Source: an uncultured Clostridia bacterium (GTDB taxonomy: Bacteria; Bacillota; Clostridia; Christensenellales; Borkfalkiaceae). From it: 16,121 nucleotides of DNA. The DNA lies in contig CAJOMM010000018.1 of the NCBI GenBank assembly GCA_905235765.1, positions 1 to 16,121 of the forward strand, read 5' to 3'. Positions 1 to 6,479 of the stretch are shown here, in pieces; position 1 is the stretch's first letter, and every line of letters begins with the position of its first letter. The notes under the pieces were generated by a model. It did no database searches. It saw nothing but the letters and a program-made list of their open reading frames with translations, and was not told the origin of the DNA. Both the position numbers and the translations under genes were made by a program.

Positions 1-418
1 TATCGCTTTTATACCGCTTCCGAACCATATAATAATTAAGGGGCCTAATGCAATTTTAGGCAAACTATTCAGAACAACTATATACGGCTCTAAAATTCTA
101 CGTAGTCTTTCGGACCACCATAAAAGAAGTGCAAGAATATAGCCTAAAATTACGGCGATTAAAAATCCAAGCAAAGTTTCGTACAGGGTTATTCCTATAT
201 GGTATAGGAAGTTATCGTCTACGAATAGATTTTTTATAGTAACGAAAATTCTCGATGGTGAACTCGTAATAAACGGATCGATAACGTTCAGAAAAGCAAA
301 TAATTCCCATAAAACTAAGATTGCAATAAGAATAACGTAACGTTGTTACGATTGCATTTTCTTTTTTAAAGCGTTTTACGTATTTTGCGTGTTCGGCAGA
401 GAATTGATAATTCTTCAT
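1..418 (-). pseudogene. ABC importer permease (SsuC/TauC/ThiX type), frameshifted near its start and cut by the window edge
   Basis: This is the membrane subunit of a nitrate/sulfonate/thiamine-precursor type ABC importer. The start ATG at 418-416 overlaps the ATPase stop codon (ATGA), which fixes the start. The first frame gives MKNYQFSAEHAKYVKRFKKE and about five more sensible residues. It then degenerates into non-family sequence with no membrane segment. The expected protein resumes in the next frame from about 336 and stays open to base 1 (112 codons). That frame reads VILIAILVLWELFAFLNV, a hydrophobic span around LGFLIAVILGYILALLL, and the family-typical LNSLPKIALGPLIIIWFG. The shifted frame has a stop at 348-346, so the lesion lies between about 348 and 331, equivalent to one extra base or two lost bases. 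It may be a genuine inactivating mutation or a sequence error. The family identity is secure from the permease motif; the substrate is not known. Confidence 0.8.
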
Positions 419-1167
419 TTGTTTAATTCCTTCCATATTTTTTCAAACCATATACCGAAATCTTTGCTTTCGCGTTTTCTTAAAGGTGAGTCTCCTTCTA
501 TATTTGGTGAAATGATACATTTTACCTTTGAAGGTCTATTTGTTAAGACTACGATTATGTCTGACATAGCGATTGCTTCGGATATGTCGTGCGTAACTAA
601 AACGGCAGTTTTTTGTTCTTGTTTAATTATTTTGTAAACGTCGTCGCAAACGGATAATCGCGTTTGATAATCCAATGCGGAAAAGGGTTCGTCGAGTAGT
701 AAAAGTTTAGGATCTGATACTAACGTTCTTATTAAAGCCACCCTTTGTCTCATTCCGCCTGAAAGTTGATCGGGAAAATTTTTTTTGAATTCCGCAAGTC
801 CGTATTTATTTAATAAATCGTCTGCGTATTTTTTATTTTCTGCGTTCAATTTTTTCTTTATTTCTAAAGGCAGATATATGTTTTTTTCTATACTCCTCCA
901 AGGGAAAAGTTGATCTTTTTGCAGCATATATCCAAGGTCGTTTTTTTCGTAATCGCTTTTTCCGTTTATCAAAATTTCGCCGTTTGTCGGCTGCATCAAT
1001 CCTGCAATCAATGATAAAATTGTAGTTTTTCCGCAGCCGGACGGCCCGATTATCGATAAAAAATCGCCTTTGTTACAATAAAATGAAAGTCCTTCTATCG
1101 CTTTTATCTCGTCGTTTAACGTTTGGTAAGTCAACGAAACATTTTTTAATTCCAGTAGTTTATCCAT
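415..1167 (-). CDS. ABC transporter ATP-binding protein, nitrate/sulfonate/taurine/thiamine-precursor family
   Basis: This 250-residue cytoplasmic ATPase powers the importer whose binding protein and permease flank it. All nucleotide-binding motifs are present in order: Walker A GPSGCGKTT (41-49), Q-loop glutamine at 83, ABC signature LSGGMRQR (135-142), Walker B LLLLDEP (155-161) and the switch histidine in VTHD (191-194). The length is normal for the SsuB/TauB/ThiZ group. It lies 28 bases downstream of the binding protein gene and its TGA overlaps the permease ATG, which suggests translational coupling. The ribosome site is weak (GGCGG about 8 bases before ATG), so expression may depend on translation of the upstream gene. 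The ATPase itself looks intact. Motifs alone do not tell sulfonate, nitrate and pyrimidine importers apart. Confidence 0.93.
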   Translation of the reverse strand: MDKLLELKNVSLTYQTLNDEIKAIEGLSFYCNKGDFLSIIGPSGCGKTTILSLIAGLMQPTNGEILINGKSDYEKNDLGYMLQKDQLFPWRSIEKNIYLPLEIKKKLNAENKKYADDLLNKYGLAEFKKNFPDQLSGGMRQRVALIRTLVSDPKLLLLDEPFSALDYQTRLSVCDDVYKIIKQEQKTAVLVTHDISEAIAMSDIIVVLTNRPSKVKCIISPNIEGDSPLRKRESKDFGIWFEKIWKELNK

Positions 1168-1195
1168 AATTTTTTCCGCCGCACAAATTAGTTTA

Positions 1196-2185
1196 TCAGC
1201 CGAATACTTCCGTTACATATTTATTGTCAACTATTTTATTGAACGGCACTTTTTCATCGAGTTCTCCGGCGTTTTGCATGATGTCCTGCAATCTTGAAAA
1301 GCTGTTTTCCGTTGCCTTCATATCTTTTTTCCAAGCGTCGATTTTTTTATAACTTTTAATTGACGTTTCCAGCGATGAAATTGAAGTCGAAGGGAATTGC
1401 TTTACGATTGCTTCGGCAACTTCGAGTTCCGTATGTTCTTCAATAAAAGCATAGGCTTTTTTTAACGCTTTCAGAAAAGATTTTACGGTTTCTTTATTAT
1501 TATTCAAGTAACTTTCAAGCGCAATAAATGACGTATAAGGTATTTCGCCGCCTTGTTCTCCCACGCTTGCAACTATGTGCCAGGTTCCGTTATTTTCATA
1601 TTCCGAAGCGGTTGGTTCAAAAACTGTACAGTAGTCTGCTGTTCCGCCAATAAACGCGCTGGTCATCAAATTGAATTGTACGTCGAAATTCAAATTGAAA
1701 TCTTTGCCGTTTTTCATATCGAGTTCGTTTAATATATATTCGAAAGTCATTGCCGGAACTCCGCCTTTTCTACCTGCAAGAATCTCTTTTCCTTTTAAGT
1801 CAGTCCATTTAAAATCCGGTTCGCTTTTTCTTGACACCAAAAAAGAGCCGTCCTTTTGCGTTAGTTGAGCAAAAACTTTCGGGGCGTCCGCTTTACCTTG
1901 ATTGTATACGTAAATTACGGTTTCCGGGCCCATAAGTCCTATATCTGCCGTTTTTGACAGAACGGCGGTCATTGATTTGTCCGCTCCGCCACCGTTCGTA
2001 AGATTTATTTTTAAATTTTCCTCTTCAAAATAACCGTTTTCGATGGCTAAGTATAGTGGCGCGTAAAATACCGAATGGGTAACTTCGTTGAGTTCTATGG
2101 TTTTTATATCGGATTTATTACCGCAACCTGTAAATGAAAAGGCGGCTAAAATAGACGCCAAGATCAGTAAAAAAAATTTTTTCAT
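1196..2185 (-). CDS. ABC transporter substrate-binding lipoprotein, NMT1/THI5-like
   Basis: This 329-residue extracytoplasmic solute-binding protein should capture the importer's ligand and deliver it to the permease. The N-terminus is a lipoprotein signal: charged MKK, a hydrophobic stretch, then FTGC with the predicted lipidated cysteine at residue 21. The phenylalanine at -3 is slightly off the usual lipobox. The mature part opens with FYAPLYLAIENGYFEEENL, the characteristic start of the NMT1/SsuA-like fold, and continues with GPETVIYVYNQG and LKGKEILAGRKGG segments. It is the first gene of the leftward operon, with GGAG 7 bases before ATG and its own promoter. The leader is only about 20 bases, so there is no room for a TPP riboswitch. 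Thiamine precursor, sulfonate or another small organic ligand are all possible and cannot be separated here. Confidence 0.9.
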   Translation of the reverse strand: MKKFFLLILASILAAFSFTGCGNKSDIKTIELNEVTHSVFYAPLYLAIENGYFEEENLKINLTNGGGADKSMTAVLSKTADIGLMGPETVIYVYNQGKADAPKVFAQLTQKDGSFLVSRKSEPDFKWTDLKGKEILAGRKGGVPAMTFEYILNELDMKNGKDFNLNFDVQFNLMTSAFIGGTADYCTVFEPTASEYENNGTWHIVASVGEQGGEIPYTSFIALESYLNNNKETVKSFLKALKKAYAFIEEHTELEVAEAIVKQFPSTSISSLETSIKSYKKIDAWKKDMKATENSFSRLQDIMQNAGELDEKVPFNKIVDNKYVTEVFG

Positions 2186-2213
2186 AAAATAACTCCGTTA
2201 ATTTTTATATTTT

Positions 2214-2243
2214 ATTGTATGCCGGAAAAATTATATTTGACAA
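2214..2243 (-). promoter_or_regulatory. Sigma-A promoter for the ABC importer operon
   Basis: On the minus strand, TTGTCA (2243-2238) is followed after 18 bases by TACAAT (2219-2214), one mismatch from consensus in each box. Transcription would begin near 2207, leaving about 20 bases before the binding-protein ATG at 2185. The -35 box overlaps the -35 box of the divergent valS promoter. Confidence 0.65.
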
Positions 2244-2265
2244 CTCGATAATTATTGGTTATAAT
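2237..2265 (+). promoter_or_regulatory. Consensus sigma-A promoter for valS
   Basis: TTGACA (2237-2242) and TATAAT (2260-2265) are perfect consensus boxes with the optimal 17-base spacer. Transcription should start near 2272, about 30 bases before the valS ATG at 2302. This predicts strong constitutive transcription and leaves no space for a T-box leader. Confidence 0.85.
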
Positions 2266-2288
2266 ATAAAAACTTATTGTTTAAAATC

Positions 2289-2294
2289 AAGGAG
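2289..2294 (+). promoter_or_regulatory. Ribosome binding site deciding the valS start
   Basis: AAGGAG ends 7 bases before the ATG at 2302. The frame is open further upstream to an ATG at 2218 or earlier, but those starts lie before the predicted transcription start and would add residues unrelated to ValRS. The ATG at 2302 is therefore chosen. A second ATG two codons later (2308) is less well spaced. Confidence 0.8.
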
Positions 2295-2301
2295 AATCCC
2301 T

Positions 2302-4929
2302 ATGGATATGTCAAAGACGTATAATCCGTCTGAATTCGAAAAAAGTATCTATGAAGAGTGGGAAAAAGAAGGTTATTTTAGGGCAGAGGTAAGCGCCGAT
2401 AAACTTCCTTTTACTATCGTTATACCTCCGCCAAACATCACCGGACAATTACATATGGGGCACGCGCTCGACGAAACGCTTCAGGATACTCTTATTCGAT
2501 TTAAAAGGATGCAGGGTTATAACGCTTTGTGGCTTCCGGGGACCGATCACGCCTCTATAGCTACCGAAGTTAAAATAGTCGAACAGTTGGCAAAAGAAGG
2601 GCTTACCAAAAACGACGTCGGCAGAGAAGGCTTTTTAGATCGCGCTTGGAAATGGAAAGATAAATACGGAAACAGAATAATCGAACAATTAAAACTTCTC
2701 GGGTCTTCATGCGATTGGTCCAGACTTTCTTTTACAATGGACGAAAATCTTTCAAAAGCTGTAAAAGAAGTGTTTGTAAACCTTTATGAAAAAGGGTTGA
2801 TTTATAGGGGAGACAGGCTTATAAATTGGTGTCCGAAATGTAAGACCGCTCTTTCAGACGCTGAAGTCGAATATGAGGAAGAGGATAGTTTCCTTTGGTA
2901 CATAAAATATCCGATCAAAGACAGCGACGAGTATCTTACCGTTGCAACCTCAAGGCCGGAAACAATGTTCGGAGATACTGCGGTTGCAGTTAATCCAAAA
3001 GATAAAAGATACAAAGATCTTAAAGGCAAGACGTTGATTCTGCCTATCGTTAATAAAGAAATTCCTATAGTTTACGACGATTACGTAGAACTCGAATTCG
3101 GAACGGGTGCCGTTAAAATCACTCCGGCACACGATCCTAACGACTTTGAAGTCGGTTTAAGACACAATCTTCCCGTTATAAGGGTTATAAACGATGACGG
3201 AACGATGAATGAATACGCCGGAAAATATAAAGGGCAGGACTCGCTTTCTTGCAGAGAAAACGTTGTAAACGAACTGAAAGAAGCGGGATTATTATTGAAA
3301 ATCGAAAATTTACATCATAACGTCGGACATTGCTACAGATGTCATCATACTGTGGAACCTTTAGTTTCCAAACAGTGGTTCGTAAAGATGAAACCGCTCG
3401 CTAAACCGGCTATCGACGCAGTTAGAAAGAAAAGTATCAGATTTGTTCCGGATAGGTTTTCAAAAATATACTTTAATTGGATGAACAACGTAAAGGACTG
3501 GTGTATTTCACGTCAACTTTGGTGGGGGCACAGAATACCGGCATATTATTGTGACGATTGCGGCGAAATGACAATAAGTAAGACGGACGTTAAAGTTTGT
3601 CCAAAATGCGGCGGTACGCATATAAGGCAGGATGAAGACGTGCTCGACACCTGGTTTTCTGCAGCGCTGTGGCCGTTTTCGACGCTCGGTTATCCCGAAG
3701 AAACCGAAGATCTTAAATATTTTTATCCGACGGACGTTCTTGTTACAGGGTACGATATAATTTTCTTTTGGGTCGCAAGGATGATCTTCTCCGGATTGGA
3801 ACATATGAAAAGGATCCCGTTTAAAGATGTTCTTATACACGGATTAGTGAGAGATTCTCAGGGAAGAAAGATGAGTAAATCTTTGGGTAACGGCATTGAT
3901 CCTACTGAAATAATTGCAAAATACGGTGCGGATACCTTAAGATTTTCGTTAATAAACGGCGTTGCCGCAGGAAGCGATATGCGTTTCTCCGATGAAAAGA
4001 TCGAGGGCGCAAGAAACTTTATGAATAAGATATGGAACGCATCGCGTTTCGTTATCATGAACGCCGAGGGGAGACAGATAAAGAAAATTAAGGATTGCAA
4101 GTTGACCGTTGCGGATAAATGGATAATTACTAAACTTAATAAAACGGTTAAAGACGTAACCTTAAACATGGAAAAATACGAAATGGGCGTGGCGCTTGCA
4201 AATCTTTACGACTTCGTGTGGAACGATTTCTGCGATTGGTATATTGAATTTACCAAACCTGTTTTATACGGAGAGGACGAAGAGAAAATAACCGATACGG
4301 TCAGCGTTTTGATTTTTGTTTTAAGAACCGTTATAAAGTTGCTTCATCCTTTCGTTCCTTTTATAACCGAACAAATAAACAAGTCAATGCCGGATAGTGA
4401 AGGATCTATAATGATTTCGGAATATCCGAGATACGATACTAAGCTCAATTTTTCGGTTGCCGTATCCGAATTGGAGACAGTAAAAGAGATTATAAAATCG
4501 GTAAGGAATATTAAATCTAAAGTCGGCGCCGCCCCTTCTAAAAAAATTAAATTATACGTTTCTACCGAAAATTCTAAGCGTATAAAGGCAGGTGCGTTAT
4601 ATATAGAAAAACTTGCCGGCGTTTCGGAAATCGTGTTTATAACAGACAAGTCGGAACTTTCCGAAAAGACCGTTTCTCAGGTTATTTCGGGGGCGGAACT
4701 TTATATTCCGCTCGGCGAATTGGTTGACCTCGAAAAGGAAGAAGAAAGGCTTAAAAAAGAACTCGAAAACGTAGAAAACGAGATTGCGAGGGCGAGCGGA
4801 AAACTTGCTAACCAAGGATTTCTGGATAAGGCGCCTAAAAATCTTGTAGACGCCGAAAGAGCAAAATATGATAAATTTATAGATATGAGAGATAAACTGA
4901 TAAAACAGATCGAAGATTTAGAAAATTAA
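2302..4929 (+). CDS. valS: Valyl-tRNA synthetase
   Basis: This 875-residue class I aminoacyl-tRNA synthetase charges tRNA-Val with valine in the cytoplasm. The Rossmann catalytic domain shows PPPNITGQLHMGHALDE with the HIGH-type motif HMGH at residues 51-54, GTDHAS at 80-85, and KMSKS at 523-527. Between them sits the inserted editing domain that clears mischarged threonine, containing TSRPETMFGDTAVAVNP. A zinc-ribbon-like CxxC pair is visible at cysteines 417/420 and 433/436. The last 70 or so residues are charged heptad-like sequence (LEKEEERLKKELENVENEI), the ValRS C-terminal coiled-coil arm that contacts tRNA. The length is normal for Firmicutes. The gene is monocistronic, with its own promoter upstream and a terminator 3 bases after the stop. 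No frame problem is seen. Confidence 0.98.
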   Translation: MDMSKTYNPSEFEKSIYEEWEKEGYFRAEVSADKLPFTIVIPPPNITGQLHMGHALDETLQDTLIRFKRMQGYNALWLPGTDHASIATEVKIVEQLAKEGLTKNDVGREGFLDRAWKWKDKYGNRIIEQLKLLGSSCDWSRLSFTMDENLSKAVKEVFVNLYEKGLIYRGDRLINWCPKCKTALSDAEVEYEEEDSFLWYIKYPIKDSDEYLTVATSRPETMFGDTAVAVNPKDKRYKDLKGKTLILPIVNKEIPIVYDDYVELEFGTGAVKITPAHDPNDFEVGLRHNLPVIRVINDDGTMNEYAGKYKGQDSLSCRENVVNELKEAGLLLKIENLHHNVGHCYRCHHTVEPLVSKQWFVKMKPLAKPAIDAVRKKSIRFVPDRFSKIYFNWMNNVKDWCISRQLWWGHRIPAYYCDDCGEMTISKTDVKVCPKCGGTHIRQDEDVLDTWFSAALWPFSTLGYPEETEDLKYFYPTDVLVTGYDIIFFWVARMIFSGLEHMKRIPFKDVLIHGLVRDSQGRKMSKSLGNGIDPTEIIAKYGADTLRFSLINGVAAGSDMRFSDEKIEGARNFMNKIWNASRFVIMNAEGRQIKKIKDCKLTVADKWIITKLNKTVKDVTLNMEKYEMGVALANLYDFVWNDFCDWYIEFTKPVLYGEDEEKITDTVSVLIFVLRTVIKLLHPFVPFITEQINKSMPDSEGSIMISEYPRYDTKLNFSVAVSELETVKEIIKSVRNIKSKVGAAPSKKIKLYVSTENSKRIKAGALYIEKLAGVSEIVFITDKSELSEKTVSQVISGAELYIPLGELVDLEKEEERLKKELENVENEIARASGKLANQGFLDKAPKNLVDAERAKYDKFIDMRDKLIKQIEDLEN

Positions 4930-4931
4930 CT

Positions 4932-4964
4932 ATTATCCGTCCGAGAGGGCGGATAATTATTTTT
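4932..4964 (+). terminator. Intrinsic terminator after valS
   Basis: ATTATCCGTCC (4932-4942) pairs with GGGCGGATAAT (4947-4957) as an 11-pair stem with one G-T wobble, closed by a GAGA (GNRA-type) tetraloop. It is followed by TATTTTT. It begins 3 bases after the valS stop and separates valS from the glycogen operon. Confidence 0.88.
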
Positions 4965-4987
4965 AAATAAATAAAAAGTTTTAATTA

Positions 4988-5016
4988 TTGACTTTTGATT
5001 TGTTTTATATTATTAT
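4988..5016 (+). promoter_or_regulatory. Predicted sigma-A promoter of the pgi-glg operon
   Basis: TTGACT (4988-4993) and TATTAT (5011-5016) are separated by 17 bases, one mismatch from consensus in each box. Transcription would start near 5023, giving a leader of about 25 bases before pgi, which has AGGAG at 5038-5042. No other convincing promoter is seen between the genes downstream, so this one may drive the whole cluster. Confidence 0.65.
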
Positions 5017-5035
5017 AATAAAGAAAATAATATAA
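5005..5035. repeat. Perfect 10-base inverted repeat over the pgi -10 box and leader
   Basis: TTATATTATT (5005-5014) is mirrored exactly by AATAATATAA (5026-5035), 11 bases apart, spanning the -10 box and the predicted start site. A second, overlapping 12-base palindrome TTATTATAATAA lies at 5010-5021. This could be an operator for an operon regulator, but the sequence is almost pure A/T, so chance is a real possibility. Confidence 0.4.
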
Positions 5036-5047
5036 TTAGGAGAAATT

Positions 5048-6478
5048 ATGGCTAAGTTAACGTCTCAACAGAAAAAAGATTTAAGATTGAAAATGGATTA
5101 CAACAATATGATGTCCGAATTTGTAGGTGAAAAAGAGGGATTCACGGCAAAGGATATTAAAGATAATCTTCCGCTAGCAAATTCAGCGTATAAAATCGTT
5201 CAGGAAAATCGCGGTAAAGGCATGATGGGGTGGATGGATCTTCCATATAATCAGAAAGAAGTGGTAGAAGATATTATTGCCACCGCTAAAGATATCAGAA
5301 AAAAATGCGATAATTTCGTCGTTTTTGGAATAGGCGGTTCGGCTTTAGGCCCCACGGCAGTATTTCAGGCATTATGCCATTTAAGGCACAACGAATTGCC
5401 TCGTAAACTGAGAAAAGCGCCTAAATTATACGTTGAAGATAACGTTGATCCCGAAAGGATGGCGTCTCTTTTAGGTACTCTTGATCTTAATAAGACTATT
5501 TTTAACGTCGTTACCAAAAGCGGTGCGACCAGCGAAACCATGTCGCAATATCTTATCGTAATGGATATTCTCAAGAAAAAATTCGGAGAAAAAGCAAAAG
5601 ACCATATGATTGCTACGACTTCTAAAAACAGAGGCAATCTTATCAAAATTGCAAAAGAAGAAGGTCTTAAAACTTTCTATATTCCAGACGGAGTAGGCGG
5701 CAGATTTTCCGAACTTTGTCCTGTTGGATTGTTGCCGGCAGCGGTTCTTGGTATCGATATAAAAGTTATGCTTTCCGGCGCTGCGTATATGGATAAAATA
5801 TGTTCCGATAAAAAAATCACAAAAAATCCTGCCCTTATGTCCGCACTTCTCGAATATATGTCTATGAAACGCGGTAAAAATATTTCCGTTATGATGCCTT
5901 ACGCTGACAGCTTAAAATATGTAGCGGATTGGTATTGTCAACTTTGGGGCGAAAGTTTGGGAAAAGCAGTAAATAAAAACGGCGAGACGGTTTATGCAGG
6001 ACAGACGCCCGTTAAAGCGCTTGGCGTAACCGATCAACATTCTCAGATACAGTTATACCGTGAAGGCGGTTTTGATAAAGTAATAACGTTTATCGCAGTG
6101 GAAAAATTCCGCGCTGACGTTACTATAAGCGAGGGGTGTGAACAATTCCCGGACGTCAACTTCTTATGCAACCATACTTTAGGAGAACTTATAAATACCG
6201 AACGCAAGGCGACGGAATATGCTCTTACAACGGCGAACAGGCTTAATTATACGATTATAATGCCTGAAGTTAACGCTTTCACCATTGGTGAATTATTGTA
6301 TATGTTTGAAATGGAAACCGCTTACGTTGGCGAACTGTTAAATATCGACACCTACAATCAACCCGGCGTAGAGGGCGGCAAAAATGCGACTTACGCTTTG
6401 TTCGGAAGACGCGGTTATGAAAACGTAAAAGAGGAAATCGATAACGCGCCACGGAAAAAATCAGAATATTTCTGTTAA
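5048..6478 (+). CDS. pgi: Glucose-6-phosphate isomerase
   Basis: This 476-residue cytoplasmic enzyme interconverts glucose-6-phosphate and fructose-6-phosphate, linking glycolysis/gluconeogenesis to glycogen. Family signatures are clear: FGIGGSALGP and TKSGATSET in the sugar-phosphate (SIS) region, and GGRFSELCPVGLLPAAV. Likely catalytic residues are glutamate 302 in WGESLGK, histidine 331 in TDQHSQIQ, and lysine 445 in EGGKNATYALFG. It is somewhat longer than the roughly 450-residue Bacillus enzyme, with a longer N-terminal segment and a short charged tail. AGGAG 5 bases before ATG supports the start. It is the first gene of the glycogen cluster, ending one base before glgB, so hexose-phosphate supply and glycogen metabolism are probably co-transcribed. 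Confidence 0.97.
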   Translation: MAKLTSQQKKDLRLKMDYNNMMSEFVGEKEGFTAKDIKDNLPLANSAYKIVQENRGKGMMGWMDLPYNQKEVVEDIIATAKDIRKKCDNFVVFGIGGSALGPTAVFQALCHLRHNELPRKLRKAPKLYVEDNVDPERMASLLGTLDLNKTIFNVVTKSGATSETMSQYLIVMDILKKKFGEKAKDHMIATTSKNRGNLIKIAKEEGLKTFYIPDGVGGRFSELCPVGLLPAAVLGIDIKVMLSGAAYMDKICSDKKITKNPALMSALLEYMSMKRGKNISVMMPYADSLKYVADWYCQLWGESLGKAVNKNGETVYAGQTPVKALGVTDQHSQIQLYREGGFDKVITFIAVEKFRADVTISEGCEQFPDVNFLCNHTLGELINTERKATEYALTTANRLNYTIIMPEVNAFTIGELLYMFEMETAYVGELLNIDTYNQPGVEGGKNATYALFGRRGYENVKEEIDNAPRKKSEYFC

Positions 6479-6479
6479 A

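Noticed and set aside
320..360. Programmed ribosomal frameshifting in the permease
   Set aside because: No slippery heptamer, internal ribosome-site-like stimulator or obvious downstream structure is visible at the switch point. A mutation or sequence error is simpler. The same holds for glgD at 9605-9630.
389..637. Plus-strand open frame opposite the ABC ATPase gene
   Set aside because: It lies over the strongly conserved ATPase and permease starts and has no ribosome site or family resemblance.
2215..2301. A longer valS reading frame starting upstream of 2302
   Set aside because: The extra 29 residues overlap the promoter boxes, lie before the predicted transcription start and have no ribosome site. 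AAGGAG points to the ATG at 2302.
2186..2301. TPP riboswitch or T-box between the divergent operons
   Set aside because: Only 116 bases separate the two start codons, most of them taken up by two promoters. No conserved riboswitch core or T-box sequence is visible.
4965..5047. Long structured leader or small RNA upstream of pgi
   Set aside because: The predicted leader is about 25 A/T-rich bases, with no stable GC stem apart from the upstream valS terminator.
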